This document shows, in pieces, positions 40,583 through 50,164 of a stretch of DNA of 64,000 bases. Each line of letters begins with the position of its first letter. Within the stretch, counting starts at the first letter, position 1. Under the pieces are notes generated by a model. The model searched no databases. It was given only the letters and a program-made list of their open reading frames with translations, and was not told where the DNA came from. The stretch covers positions 1,861,001 through 1,925,000 of the forward strand of contig NC_135566.1 in assembly GCF_964340395.1 (NCBI RefSeq). The letters run 5' to 3'. A program made the translations under genes and the position numbers. This DNA is from Glandiceps talaboti. Its lineage: Eukaryota; Hemichordata; Enteropneusta; Spengelidae.

Positions 40583-40797
40583 CAATAATTGTAGCTGCAA
40601 TAATTGTAGCGTTTTGTTGCGGTTTTGAGGGTGTTTTCGTCTGTTTTGGTGACTTTTTTTAAGTTTTTGTGTTTAACCCGCACCTAACGGGTAATTAGGT
40701 GCGGGTTAAACACAAAAACTTAAAAAGTCACCAAAACAGACGAAAACACCCTCAAAACCGCAACAAAACGCTACAATTATTGCAGCTACAATAATTG
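40583..40797. mobile_element. 215-bp near-perfect palindrome (foldback element)
   Basis: The left arm 40583-40686 and right arm 40696-40797 are reverse complements with about two changes, around a 9-bp loop (ACGGGTAAT). Inner arm: GTTTAACCCGCACCTA / TAGGTGCGGGTTAAAC. The outer ends carry a 15-bp direct duplication (TGCAATAATTGTAGC). It sits about 500 bp upstream of the PfpI start codon. No coding capacity; most likely a MITE or foldback transposon. Confidence 0.9.
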
Positions 40798-41302
40798 TAA
40801 TTTGTAGCTTTGTTTATGTTTGCTTGGAGCTTTATACTCCAATATATTTGCATTACTTTTTATTCTTTTCATATTTTATTTGTGTTACTCGACAGTTTTC
40901 GCTTTACTTTTTTGTTTTCGTGCGGGAATTGCAAAGAAAAAATAAGCAGAGGACCGAGACGGAGCGAAACCGAGAATTGAAGGATGTGGATCACGTGTTC
41001 ACATGTTACATGCATTGTCTATGACATTGACAATGTATTCGTTGTTTCCCCCAATGTTTGTTTGATTACTGTTGGTCTGGTCAGCAACTTGAAAGCCAAC
41101 AAACGAACATTCCTTTCATATATTATCGGCCAAATAATGTCAATATTATCGCCATTTATACTCGGTAACATATCTCAGGTCTGTGGAAAAAAACTTTGGG
41201 ACTCAACTTCAAATAATGACGCAATTGTTAATAAACGAAAACTTAGAGGGTCTCGGAAAGGACCCCATTAATGTTATTAAAACAACACAGGGAATTTCCA
41301 AA
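40798..41302 (+). promoter_or_regulatory. Presumed promoter and 5' UTR of the PfpI-family gene
   Basis: Slightly CpG-richer DNA (GACCGAGACGGAGCGAAACC near 40953) between the palindrome and the first coding exon. In-frame ATGs at 41183 and 41216 are possible but give an extension unlike the family, so I treat them as 5' UTR. No core promoter element can be fixed by eye. Confidence 0.35.
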
Positions 41303-44300
41303 ATGGCAGGTTCACGGAAGAAGATCGGCATCTTAGTTGAATTTAACTACGAAGATTTAGAGGTGAGAATTCCACTCTATGATTTTGCTTGTGATATGCA
41401 TATTTGCTGTACAAATAACTAATTGACAAGTGTTTTCGAACATGTTTCTGTCAATACAGTCAATGAATGATCATGCATACAGTGGAGGCGAACTCGATGT
41501 GGAAATTTCCGTAAGTCAAGTGTTATACAATTTTACGTGTTGCACATTGCGTTCAAAGAGTTCGCACGTATTGAACATTATTTAATTGTGGCCGTTACAT
41601 ATAGCTCTGTCGATGTTGAAATGAAAATGTAACTTTTCGATATTTTTCTGTACAGTAAACAATTTTGCAGATTTGATTTGTGTGTGTGTGTGTGTGTGTG
41701 TGTACTCATACATAATGTATATCGCGTTCGCGTTATCTCAGTTCTCAGAAACAAAATTAATGAGCGATGCTAAAAGATGTGTAGTTGACCCAGTTGACCA
41801 TTTTAGTATGATAACCCATTTGTGGCGTACGAACATGTTTGGCCGTTTTTGATGGGGGGGTTGGGGTTAGGATTGATTTATTTCTGTGTTTACTGTACAG
41901 TTCACTATTGTATACATTCCAAATACGAGGGTTGTCCATAGTTACAATAAATTTATCAATATTCATACCATTGCTATTGTTATTACTCATTTGTTTCTCC
42001 AGATTTATCTGTAATATCCCCCATTCATTCAATCATTCATTCATTCATTCATTCATTCATTCATTCATTCTTCCAGCAATACATTTATTTTATTAATTCA
42101 TTCATTCATTCTTCCAGCAATACATTTCATTCATTCATTCATTCATTCATTCATTCATTCATTCATTCATTCATTCCTCATTTCAATTATGCTGTGTATG
42201 TATGGTGTAATAATATGAATCAAAAGTATTTGAAGACACTTGAGCTCTTCCATAAACGAGCTGGTCGACTGCTCCTCAAAGTTCTCCGTGATACTAGTAC
42301 AGGTTGGGTATATGAAAACTTGGGTTGGGTCAGCCCTCAAATTAGATGGAAGCGCCAACTGGCAACACTTGTCTACAAATCCGTAGGGGCAATGCACCTA
42401 GTTACCTCACTGAAATGTTCAATCTTTCCAACCAAATTCATCTTCATAACACAAGACAGGCCAGTAAAGGTAACATATACACCCCTACAGTTAAAACGGA
42501 ATACGGGCATTTCACTATAGTGGTGCTGTTCTATGGAACAACCTACCCTATATCCATAAGATCAGCTCCAAACCCATTGTACAGTTAAAACTGAATATGG
42601 GAAACGGGCATTTCACTATAGTGGTGCTGTTCTATGGAACAATCTACCCCTATCCATAAGATCAGCTCCAAACTCATCGATATTTAAAAGACATCTTAAG
42701 AATGTAGTCTGGTAATAATGCGGGTGGATATCTTTTAAAGTACACTGTGCGTCTGTAACTTTTTGACCTGGTTTGTCCCTTTTGTTTGTTTGTTTTGTTT
42801 GTTTTCTGTGTACGTAATCTTGCAACAGGTTCCATTGGGAGAACAGTGCTAATGCACTGAATGGTGTCTGTATATGAAAGATTAATAAATAAATAAATAA
42901 AAAAGACCATGAATATAGTGCCCAAGCTAGGAATAATTCAAAGAGTATTGACAGGACATATAATGATAATAGAATACAAGGTACACAACAACAAAGATAT
43001 AGACATACATGTATGTTGATATGTGAATAAATATGTACATGTATACATTAGCATACATTGTTAAAATTTACAAAAGTCTCTGAATTCAACAATATGCATG
43101 TAAATATAGGGAGAAAGAATCAAATTGACTGAATTATGTTGCCTTTGATAGTTGTGGTATCCTTTGTTGAGACTCAGAGAAGAAGGAATGGAGACGATAA
43201 CAATTGGACCAGAGAAGGATAAAACATACACTTCAAAACATGGATACCCTTGTAAATCTGATATTGACATTGAAAACATATCACCAGCAGTAAGTTACAT
43301 ACTCTTATGATAGTATATTATTATGGATGTAATTACTTGTGAAAAAAGTAAAAAAAAAAAAAAAAATAGATCAACCAGCAACTTTGTCAATATGCTTTAC
43401 ATTCAGGGATCACTTAGTTACACACCAAGTGTGCTATACCACAAATCTAGCATTGATAATATTGACTTAGTTAACATTGCAGATGATTTGGGTCAACCAT
43501 AAAAATGACAGTATGCAATTCACATTCAGGGCCAGTTGGATGAGTGCCAAGTGTGACTGACCAATCAGATATCTAGAAATTTACACATGCTAGAGATGAA
43601 TAATGGTGAATTGGTAGCAATATCCAATCAAGTTTTGGTTGCTATGCCTGAACTTTTGGTTGCTATGCCTATTTGGGTTTTACTGGTTGACCTTGCAGTG
43701 CTAATTCTTAATGTACTTTATTTCAGGATCTTGATGCATTAATCATACCAGGTGGTTGGGCTCCTGATTACTGGAGAAGAGACAAAAGATTTATTGATTT
43801 GGTTCGTTGTATGTTTGAAGCTGGTAAGTGTTTGTTACTAACACTATTTTGAAATGTTTTGCTGCTGGTAGTACACTCACACTAGGTAGGTTGCAGTCAC
43901 TTCCATTTTGTAGTTGTAATTGATGGCATTTGTAATAGCAAGGTATGTCTCTTTTTAAGATAGGAACTTATAACTTAAGTAAAGACATACCTTATAATAT
44001 ATAGAGATATACTAGTATTTGTTGCATATAGTGTTTAAATAAGAAATCTTGAGCAATATTGCAATGATGGTTAGATGGTCAACTTAGTCTTCTGAAAGCA
44101 CTTTCGTTGGATTGCGTACTGCAGCACATGTTATCACAAACAGAATGGATTACAACTGCAATACAGAAGACAGCATCCTACCTAGAGTGAGTGCACTGCG
44201 AGCGGTAAAACATTTTCAAAATATGGCTGTTCGGTTTGTTTTATGTTTGAGCTGGTAAATATTTGTAAACAGCGGTAACAAATAGAGCAGGGCATTCCAT

Positions 44301-45751
44301 AGCTTTGGCATCGCAATTGCTGGATTCCAATATTCAAGATCCATGTTCCTGATTCTCTGTTTAATATACATATTCCATGGATTCTGATATGTCAAATCCA
44401 GGGTCCTGTATCGAATATACAATATTCCTGTGTTGTGGAATGTATGTCTCTCTCATTGTGTAATCCATGGGCAAGTTTGATGATATTTTCAGCATACCTG
44501 TTTTATTGTTTATATTTTGTGTTGCAGAAAAACCAGTAGCTGCGATGTGTCATGGACCATGGCTTTTAGTATCTGCTAATGTTCTACGTGGTCGACAATG
44601 TACGTGTTTTCATTCTCTCAAAGATGATGTCATCAATGCAGGGTAAGAATTACTACGAGTACTAGTCACGTACTATCAAAGATAATATTATTTATCGTAT
44701 ACCTATGCCAGATCAGTTGTTCTTGATAATGTTTAATATGAAATATCACTTCTGATATGGGATGTTAAATGTCATGATATTCATGTTAAACATCTTCAGA
44801 AAATGGCCTTCTGATACAAGACAACGATACCGGACATACACAAACATAAACAAAATGGTGACCAATCTTTAATATTACATATGACCACAAAACTGGGACA
44901 TCTTTCAAAACAGAGGATTTTGACAAAAATAGCCATACCAAAATGATACTATTTACGATCCTACTTGAAATGACAAATTCATAAGTATACTGTATACAGA
45001 TACATGCATTTTGCAATGGTATCTTTGACACTACTGTAAGCCATCCACTATGTGGAAGATACACTACCACACCAATGTACTTCTGAAGTTACAATTATGT
45101 TCAAGGTTTAGTTTCTAAAACTTTTAGAGAACCTTCTCAATCACCAAAGTTGTATATTTAGAATATGTAACCATATACAGAAGAATTAATATATTTCCTG
45201 ATAGGATTATAAAAATCTTCACTTTTTTTTTTGACAGAGCTGACTACCAAGATTCATCGGTTGTTGTTGATGGCAATTTGGTGAGTATGTTATTGTAGTG
45301 TGAGTGTGTGTGTGTGTAATATGTATGTGGGTGTATGTATGTAATGTATGTATGTATGTGTATATGTCTGTGTCTGTCTGTCTGTCTGTGTGTATGTGTG
45401 TATGTGTGTATGTATGTGTAACAAGTGTAATACTGAAAGGGTGTTGAAAGTATTTTTCACAATTCAATATCTGAACATCAAATTTTATCCCAAAATTTTA
45501 ATGTATGACTTAGTGAACAGTTTTCAAATTTTATCCCCAAATGTTAACGTGTGACTTAGTGAACAGTTTTTAAATTGTATCCTCAAATGTTAATGTGTAA
45601 CTTAGTGAACAGTTTTCCATGTTACTTACCAATATTTGCTATAATTCGAACACTCTTCATCATTTATTTTCATTCACAGATCACATCAAGATTCCCAGCA
45701 GATCTACCAGATTTCTGTAAAGCTTTGCTCACTCAGCTACATTTTTCATAG
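41303..45751 (+). CDS. DJ-1/PfpI-superfamily protein (PfpI/YhbO type), 174 residues
   Basis: Exons: 41303-41362, 43152-43289, 43727-43823, 44528-44642, 45238-45280, 45680-45751. All are GT-AG and phase-consistent, ending in TAG. The start MAGSRKKIGILVEFNYEDLE lies in AAAATGG and gives the usual family N terminus; joining exons 1 and 2 gives the conserved EDLELWYPLLRLREEG. Then come the IPGGWAPDYWRRD loop and the nucleophile elbow AAMCHGPW (Cys106, next to His107), with Glu17 as the acid partner expected for this family, and a C terminus VVVDGNLITSRFPADLPDFC typical of PfpI-like rather than vertebrate PARK7 proteins. Family members are annotated as cysteine peptidase-like, glyoxalase/deglycase or chaperone enzymes; which applies here is not visible. 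About 174 residues is normal for the family. It appears cytosolic, with no signal peptide. Confidence 0.92.
41460..41510 (+). CDS. Candidate 51-nt cassette exon in the PfpI gene
   Basis: Acceptor TTTCTGTCAATACAG (to 41459) and donor TCC|GTAAGT bracket 51 nt that are open in the correct phase (0-0) and would insert SMNDHAYSGGELDVEIS between Glu20 and Leu21. That breaks the conserved EDLE-LWYP strand/helix junction, so it would be a minor or inactive isoform, or not an exon at all. Confidence 0.35.
42006..42178. repeat. (ATTC)n microsatellites
   Basis: Two ATTCATTC arrays separated and joined by ACATTTATTTTATTAATTCA and a repeated CTTCCAGCAATACATTT segment, immediately before the LINE fragment. 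Confidence 0.92.
42185..42904 (+). mobile_element. 3' end of a non-LTR retrotransposon (LINE), broken
   Basis: Translated pieces give the C-terminal tail of a reverse transcriptase ORF: LELFHKRAGRLLLKVLRDTS, WVYENLGW, RWKRQLATLVYKSV and (frameshifted) YLTEMFNLSNQIHLHNTRQA. A hydrophobic FHYSGAVLW-type end and a short 3' UTR finishing in (AATA)n at 42885-42904 follow. About 105 bp around GGGCATTTCACTATAGTGG is present twice (from about 42500 and 42604). Frameshifts and the missing 5' part make it inactive. Superfamily (CR1/L2/Jockey-like) is not resolved. It is inserted in intron 1 of the PfpI gene, sense orientation. Confidence 0.8.
45299..45420. repeat. GT/GTAT compound microsatellite
   Basis: (GT)n, (GTAT)n and (CTGT)n tracts beginning about 20 bp after the PfpI gene donor at 45281 (GTGAGT). 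Confidence 0.92.
45470..45620. repeat. Tandem repeat, period 46
   Basis: ACTTAGTGAACAGTTTT begins at 45508, 45554 and 45600, followed by AAATT.TATCC.CAAATGTTAA. Confidence 0.88.
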
Positions 45752-45983
45752 CACTACATGATCACTCGTTTGTTACTGTTATAAGTTTGTGAAGTTGTTA
45801 AGTTTGTCATTAATTCAAAGATATCAATGGATTTTACAGTCCTACAGACAGAGTGATATTATATACCGAGATAAGAATCACTCACATTACAGATTTCCTG
45901 TTAAAAAATGTAGTTTGAAACTCTAAAATACCAAAATTTATTACTCAGCATGCAGTGTTTTTGTTTCTGAAGGGTGGTAAGTC

Positions 45984-46125
45984 GAGGTAAAATCTAACTG
46001 AGTTCCCCTATTATTTTACCAGAGTTCCCTACCAAAATGATGGTACAATCTATTGGAAACTATGCCAGTTTTACCATATTCCCACCTTTCTGTTACTGAG
46101 GTTCCCCAACCTTAGCAAAAACACT
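45984..46125 (+). repeat. Dispersed repeat family R1, copy 5
   Basis: Contains GTAAAATCTAACTGAGTTCC, TTTTACCAGAGTTCCCTACC, TTACCATATTCCCACC and GGTTCCCCAACCTTAGCAAA; the clearest representative of the family in the window. Confidence 0.6.
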
Positions 46126-47360
46126 GCAGCATTTCACGTATTGGTGTTAAATTTATGTGTTATTCATATATTGTGAAGCTCAAGGCATCAGGCAGCTGAT
46201 AAGGAAATTATTAAGTAAAGTTCAAGTGTATCGTGTTTGTAACTTGTTTCATCAAAGTGCATTTTTTTTTCTCGTTTCACAGCAATTGATGGCAAGAATC
46301 CTTTACCATATCATACCTTGAGATTTGTGATTTTTAGTTTTTAAAAAGTTGAAAAAGAAAGTCTGATAGCATTGTAGGTGAATTATGTGTGTATGTCTTA
46401 TTAATTTCTTTGTTTTCTAAATCTAAATGAAACCTATATGTATACAAATTCTAATCTACCTGTATCTTTGGTAACCAAAATATTAAACTACTGTATTTCA
46501 ACAAGTGCACTTATACGGAGGCTGAGCTTGTTGAGTAAATTACTCATTATAACATTTGAAAGTGTAGAAAAGACATAAGGGGAATGAATAAAAATCACAT
46601 TTTTTTAAGCAAATCCAGAAGACCAAAATGCAGTCGTTGGTGATGTGTTGCTATGCTTATACTTCTTACCAGACATTTTTCAATCATTTTTCACAGTAAC
46701 GCCTTAAAAATCATACGGTGGTCAGTTTTTTTTATTAAAGTGGAGAGAGCAAATAAGTGTGTATCTACATGTTGGTGATGCTTTTCAATAGGGAACTTGC
46801 AAACCCGCCATGTTGAATGTTGCATCATGGGAAATGTGATAATAAATACTAATCAAATAGTATTGTAAACAATAATATTACATTGTTTTTAACCACAAAT
46901 GATCAATTCATAGTTGTCCTGACCATTGTGGGAGGTTTATTTTATCGGTAACTCCTGATTAGGTATTACAATAACCACAGATAATCCCATAGTCCTTTGT
47001 GTCTGAGCATGCTCAGTCTGGATTGCATGTTCCCTATTGATTATTATACTTTAAATTGTCTCATTGTCATAGAAATACTACTTAAAGTCAATGATAATGT
47101 CACCTGTTTAACTTACTATACACCCATGTTTTGCCAAAAACAGCCATTTTCATTCAGATATATCAACATCCTTATTTTGTCACCAACTTATTATCAGTGA
47201 AATTTTTCCTGATCTGGCCATAGGGGGTGCAATTTTTCCAACAAAATAAAAAGTTGGGTAAAGAAATAACACAAACAAAACATCAATGCTGCCATCCCTA
47301 GTGTTAGTATTAGATTGGGTTTTTTTTTCAAGGCACTCTAATCAGTACTTATTGTGAGTA

Positions 47361-47562
47361 AGTTGATGTATGAAGGTATACTGTATTTGTATATCTCAAT
47401 TCATTTAGTCCACAGTAGCTGTTAGTTTTGATGTACGAAGGTATATTGTATTTGTATATCTCAACTCATTTAGTCCACAGTAGCTGTTAGTTTTGATGTA
47501 CGAAGGTATATTGTATTTGTATATCTCAACTCATTTAGTCCACAGTAGCTGTTAGTTTTGAT
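47361..47562. repeat. Tandem repeat, period 66, 3 copies
   Basis: GATGTA(T/C)GAAGGTATA.TGT then ATTTGTATATCTCAA.TCAT then TTAGTCCACAGTAGCTGTTA repeats from 47364, 47430 and 47495. Confidence 0.95.
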
Positions 47563-48299
47563 AAAAGAAAACTATATTGCTCAAATAGAATCAAGAGTTT
47601 ATGTTGATATTAGGAAGATGTATAGCCAATAAAAAGAGTTCTATGTCACAAACAGTACATAAGAATGAAATAATTTTTATGTCACGTAATGTGAAGTACT
47701 TGTCAGTTTGAGTGGAAAAAGTCAGATATTTTGGACTTGCTCCCTTATTTTGTGAATCAAAGTATTTTGGAAAAGTAGAGTTGTAACATGGTTGTCTCCA
47801 CAAACCATATCAAGAAGTTTTTCTCAATTGTCAATAAACAAACTCAACTGTTGGAGTTTTTGTAAATTGAAAATTTTTGTGTCCATTATTTGGCAATATA
47901 CCAATCTAGAATCTGCACTAGATGTAACGTGAATTTGTTTTGTTTAAAACTACTATGTTAGATGTAATGACTTACTTTTAATATCATACATACTGAGCAG
48001 CATAGACCTGTTCCAAGATGCATTGTACATCTATCCATACAACGCCATGTATTGTGTACCTGTTGAGGGGTTTGCACGTGCTACTCAGGGGGATGGTTGT
48101 CACCTGACCATACCCTGTGTTCACCCGTAAAATCCCTCTGTCATTGATAATGTTTAGTCTTTGTTATATAAAATCACTCATCGATCAGTTACATGCTCGC
48201 TGCCCCCTGTGGTATGTCTACCATTTGTGGTAATCACTGCAGTGTATCAACACTGCCTTGTTGATGAAATCACACAGGCGTGGAAACATTGAAGAAAGT

Positions 48300-48465
48300 C
48301 AATCCACACCCTTATGAGGTCCCTGGCCAATTCTCAAATGTACAGTCTGACAGCAGATGCAGCATATGTTCAGCAATTTTTCAATGAGAACAACATTAAT
48401 GTCCTTCTGTGGCCAGCAAATTCCCCTGATTTGTCACCAATAGAGCATGTATGGGATGAAATGCA
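48300..48465 (+). mobile_element. Tc1/mariner transposase C-terminal fragment
   Basis: A short open stretch reads VQQFFNENNINVLLWPANSP then DLSPIEHVWDEMQ, the signature of Tc1-like DDE transposases around the last catalytic residue (SPDLSPIEHVWD). Nothing upstream extends it into a full transposase, and no terminal inverted repeats are seen, so this is a dead remnant. Confidence 0.8.
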
Positions 48466-48600
48466 ATGTCATACCCATATTTGTATGCATGGATGAATAT
48501 ATATAGGAAAATAGTAATCTATATTATTTCAAGTATACACGCCCGTATATACATGTATATATATATATATAATATATGTTTAAAATGATATTTTCATACA

Positions 48601-48662
48601 TGGTTTGTTTGTTTGTTTGTTTGTTTGTTTGTGTATGTTTTTTATTTATTTATTTATGTATT
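48601..48662. repeat. (GTTT)n and (TTTA)n simple repeats
   Basis: Seven GTTT units followed by TTTATTTATTTA. Confidence 0.9.
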
Positions 48663-49081
48663 TGTAACACAGTTCCTGGGCTCCCTGTGATAAATCTTGC
48701 ACATATTCATTTCTAGTTTTGATGGATTTCCAAGTGCAAGAGGTTGGTCATTCAATAAAGCATTTTGCTGTTACTATATTTTTTCATGACAACAGTATTT
48801 GCATCATTATTAGGAGTGTCATGCCTGACAGCAGTAGTGAATATGTGTCAACAAACTATTAAACAAACATTTTATGATCTTTTCAAAATCCTTTATTGTG
48901 ACAAAATAAAACTGAGAATATCACTTTCGTCTTTCATTTATGAATGTTGCAACTTTTTCTTTATTTCATATTGAGACTCATTTTATGCCTACATCTCATA
49001 GGATGTACCCTTCATATTCACAACAACTCTAGACACGTATATAAATATTACGATTAAAAATTTAGTAAATTTAGTAAAATC

Positions 49082-49295
<214 letters not shown>

Positions 49296-50046
49296 ATCAA
49301 GTGTAGTATAAACACATCAAAGGCACATTAAATATTAGTTATTAAAATTAAATAGTATATGTATATACCGGTACATATACATGTCAGTGTTCTATGTGTT
49401 CACAAGAGGATTCATGCTGGTTGTAGATCAGGAAAAGAACAGTCTGGGTCTTGTGACTGCTTTGATGGAAATGTTTGCGTAAAATGAATGTGCTTGGAGT
49501 ATAATTTTAACTTGATCAAGAGGGTACTAAGAAATCCCCTAGAGGCTTCATTGTTATATCTTGTTGTGGGAGAACACTGCTAATGTTCAGATATGATTCG
49601 TTATATACTAGTATTGTATATCCTTATATGCAACATTGGTAGATAGACTATATCGGCAAGCTAACAAGGACACAAAACTAAAATTATGATGGTGACATGT
49701 TGATATAGGCTATCAATGGCAGGAGGGCTGACAGCAACTTTTCAAATGGTGGCACATTCAGCCTCATTCTCATCAAAGGCCCAGTTGAAACTAGAATTAA
49801 AATTGACGTGTAAAAACAGTTGTTTTACAGAGTAACTCATAGAGAGAGTTGATACAGAACAAACGACTCAGGATAATCCAATGATAAAATATTAACACAA
49901 ATGTGACCCAGGATTGTCTCTGGGAAGTCATTTATGTAGACTTCTATGATATTCAAGTATATATTTTAGGCATCCAACTATCCCAGTGCTTATGTTATCT
50001 TGATTATAGGGTGATAATATCTGCATGACAAAGTCACAGATATCAT

Positions 50047-50066
50047 GGGGGGGGGGGGGGGGGGGG
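50047..50066. repeat. Poly-G tract (20 G)
   Basis: Lies about 100 bp past the stop codon of the minus-strand dehydratase gene, so its mRNA may carry a C20 run in the 3' UTR. Confidence 0.95.
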
Positions 50067-50164
50067 TAATCTACCACATGCAACAACAATAGTTTTAATT
50101 TGTGTCTATCTTAGTGTAGCCATAGTCTGCTTCCTATAGTAATAATTCCAAAATGAACTGATTC

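Noticed and set aside
41183-41302. 40-residue N-terminal extension of the PfpI protein from upstream ATGs
   Set aside because: Family members start at the first beta strand; the ATG at 41303 has a good context. The upstream ATG frame is probably 5' UTR.
48300-48465. Functional transposase gene
   Set aside because: Only the last 40 or so residues of a Tc1-like transposase are present, with no upstream catalytic domain and no terminal repeats.
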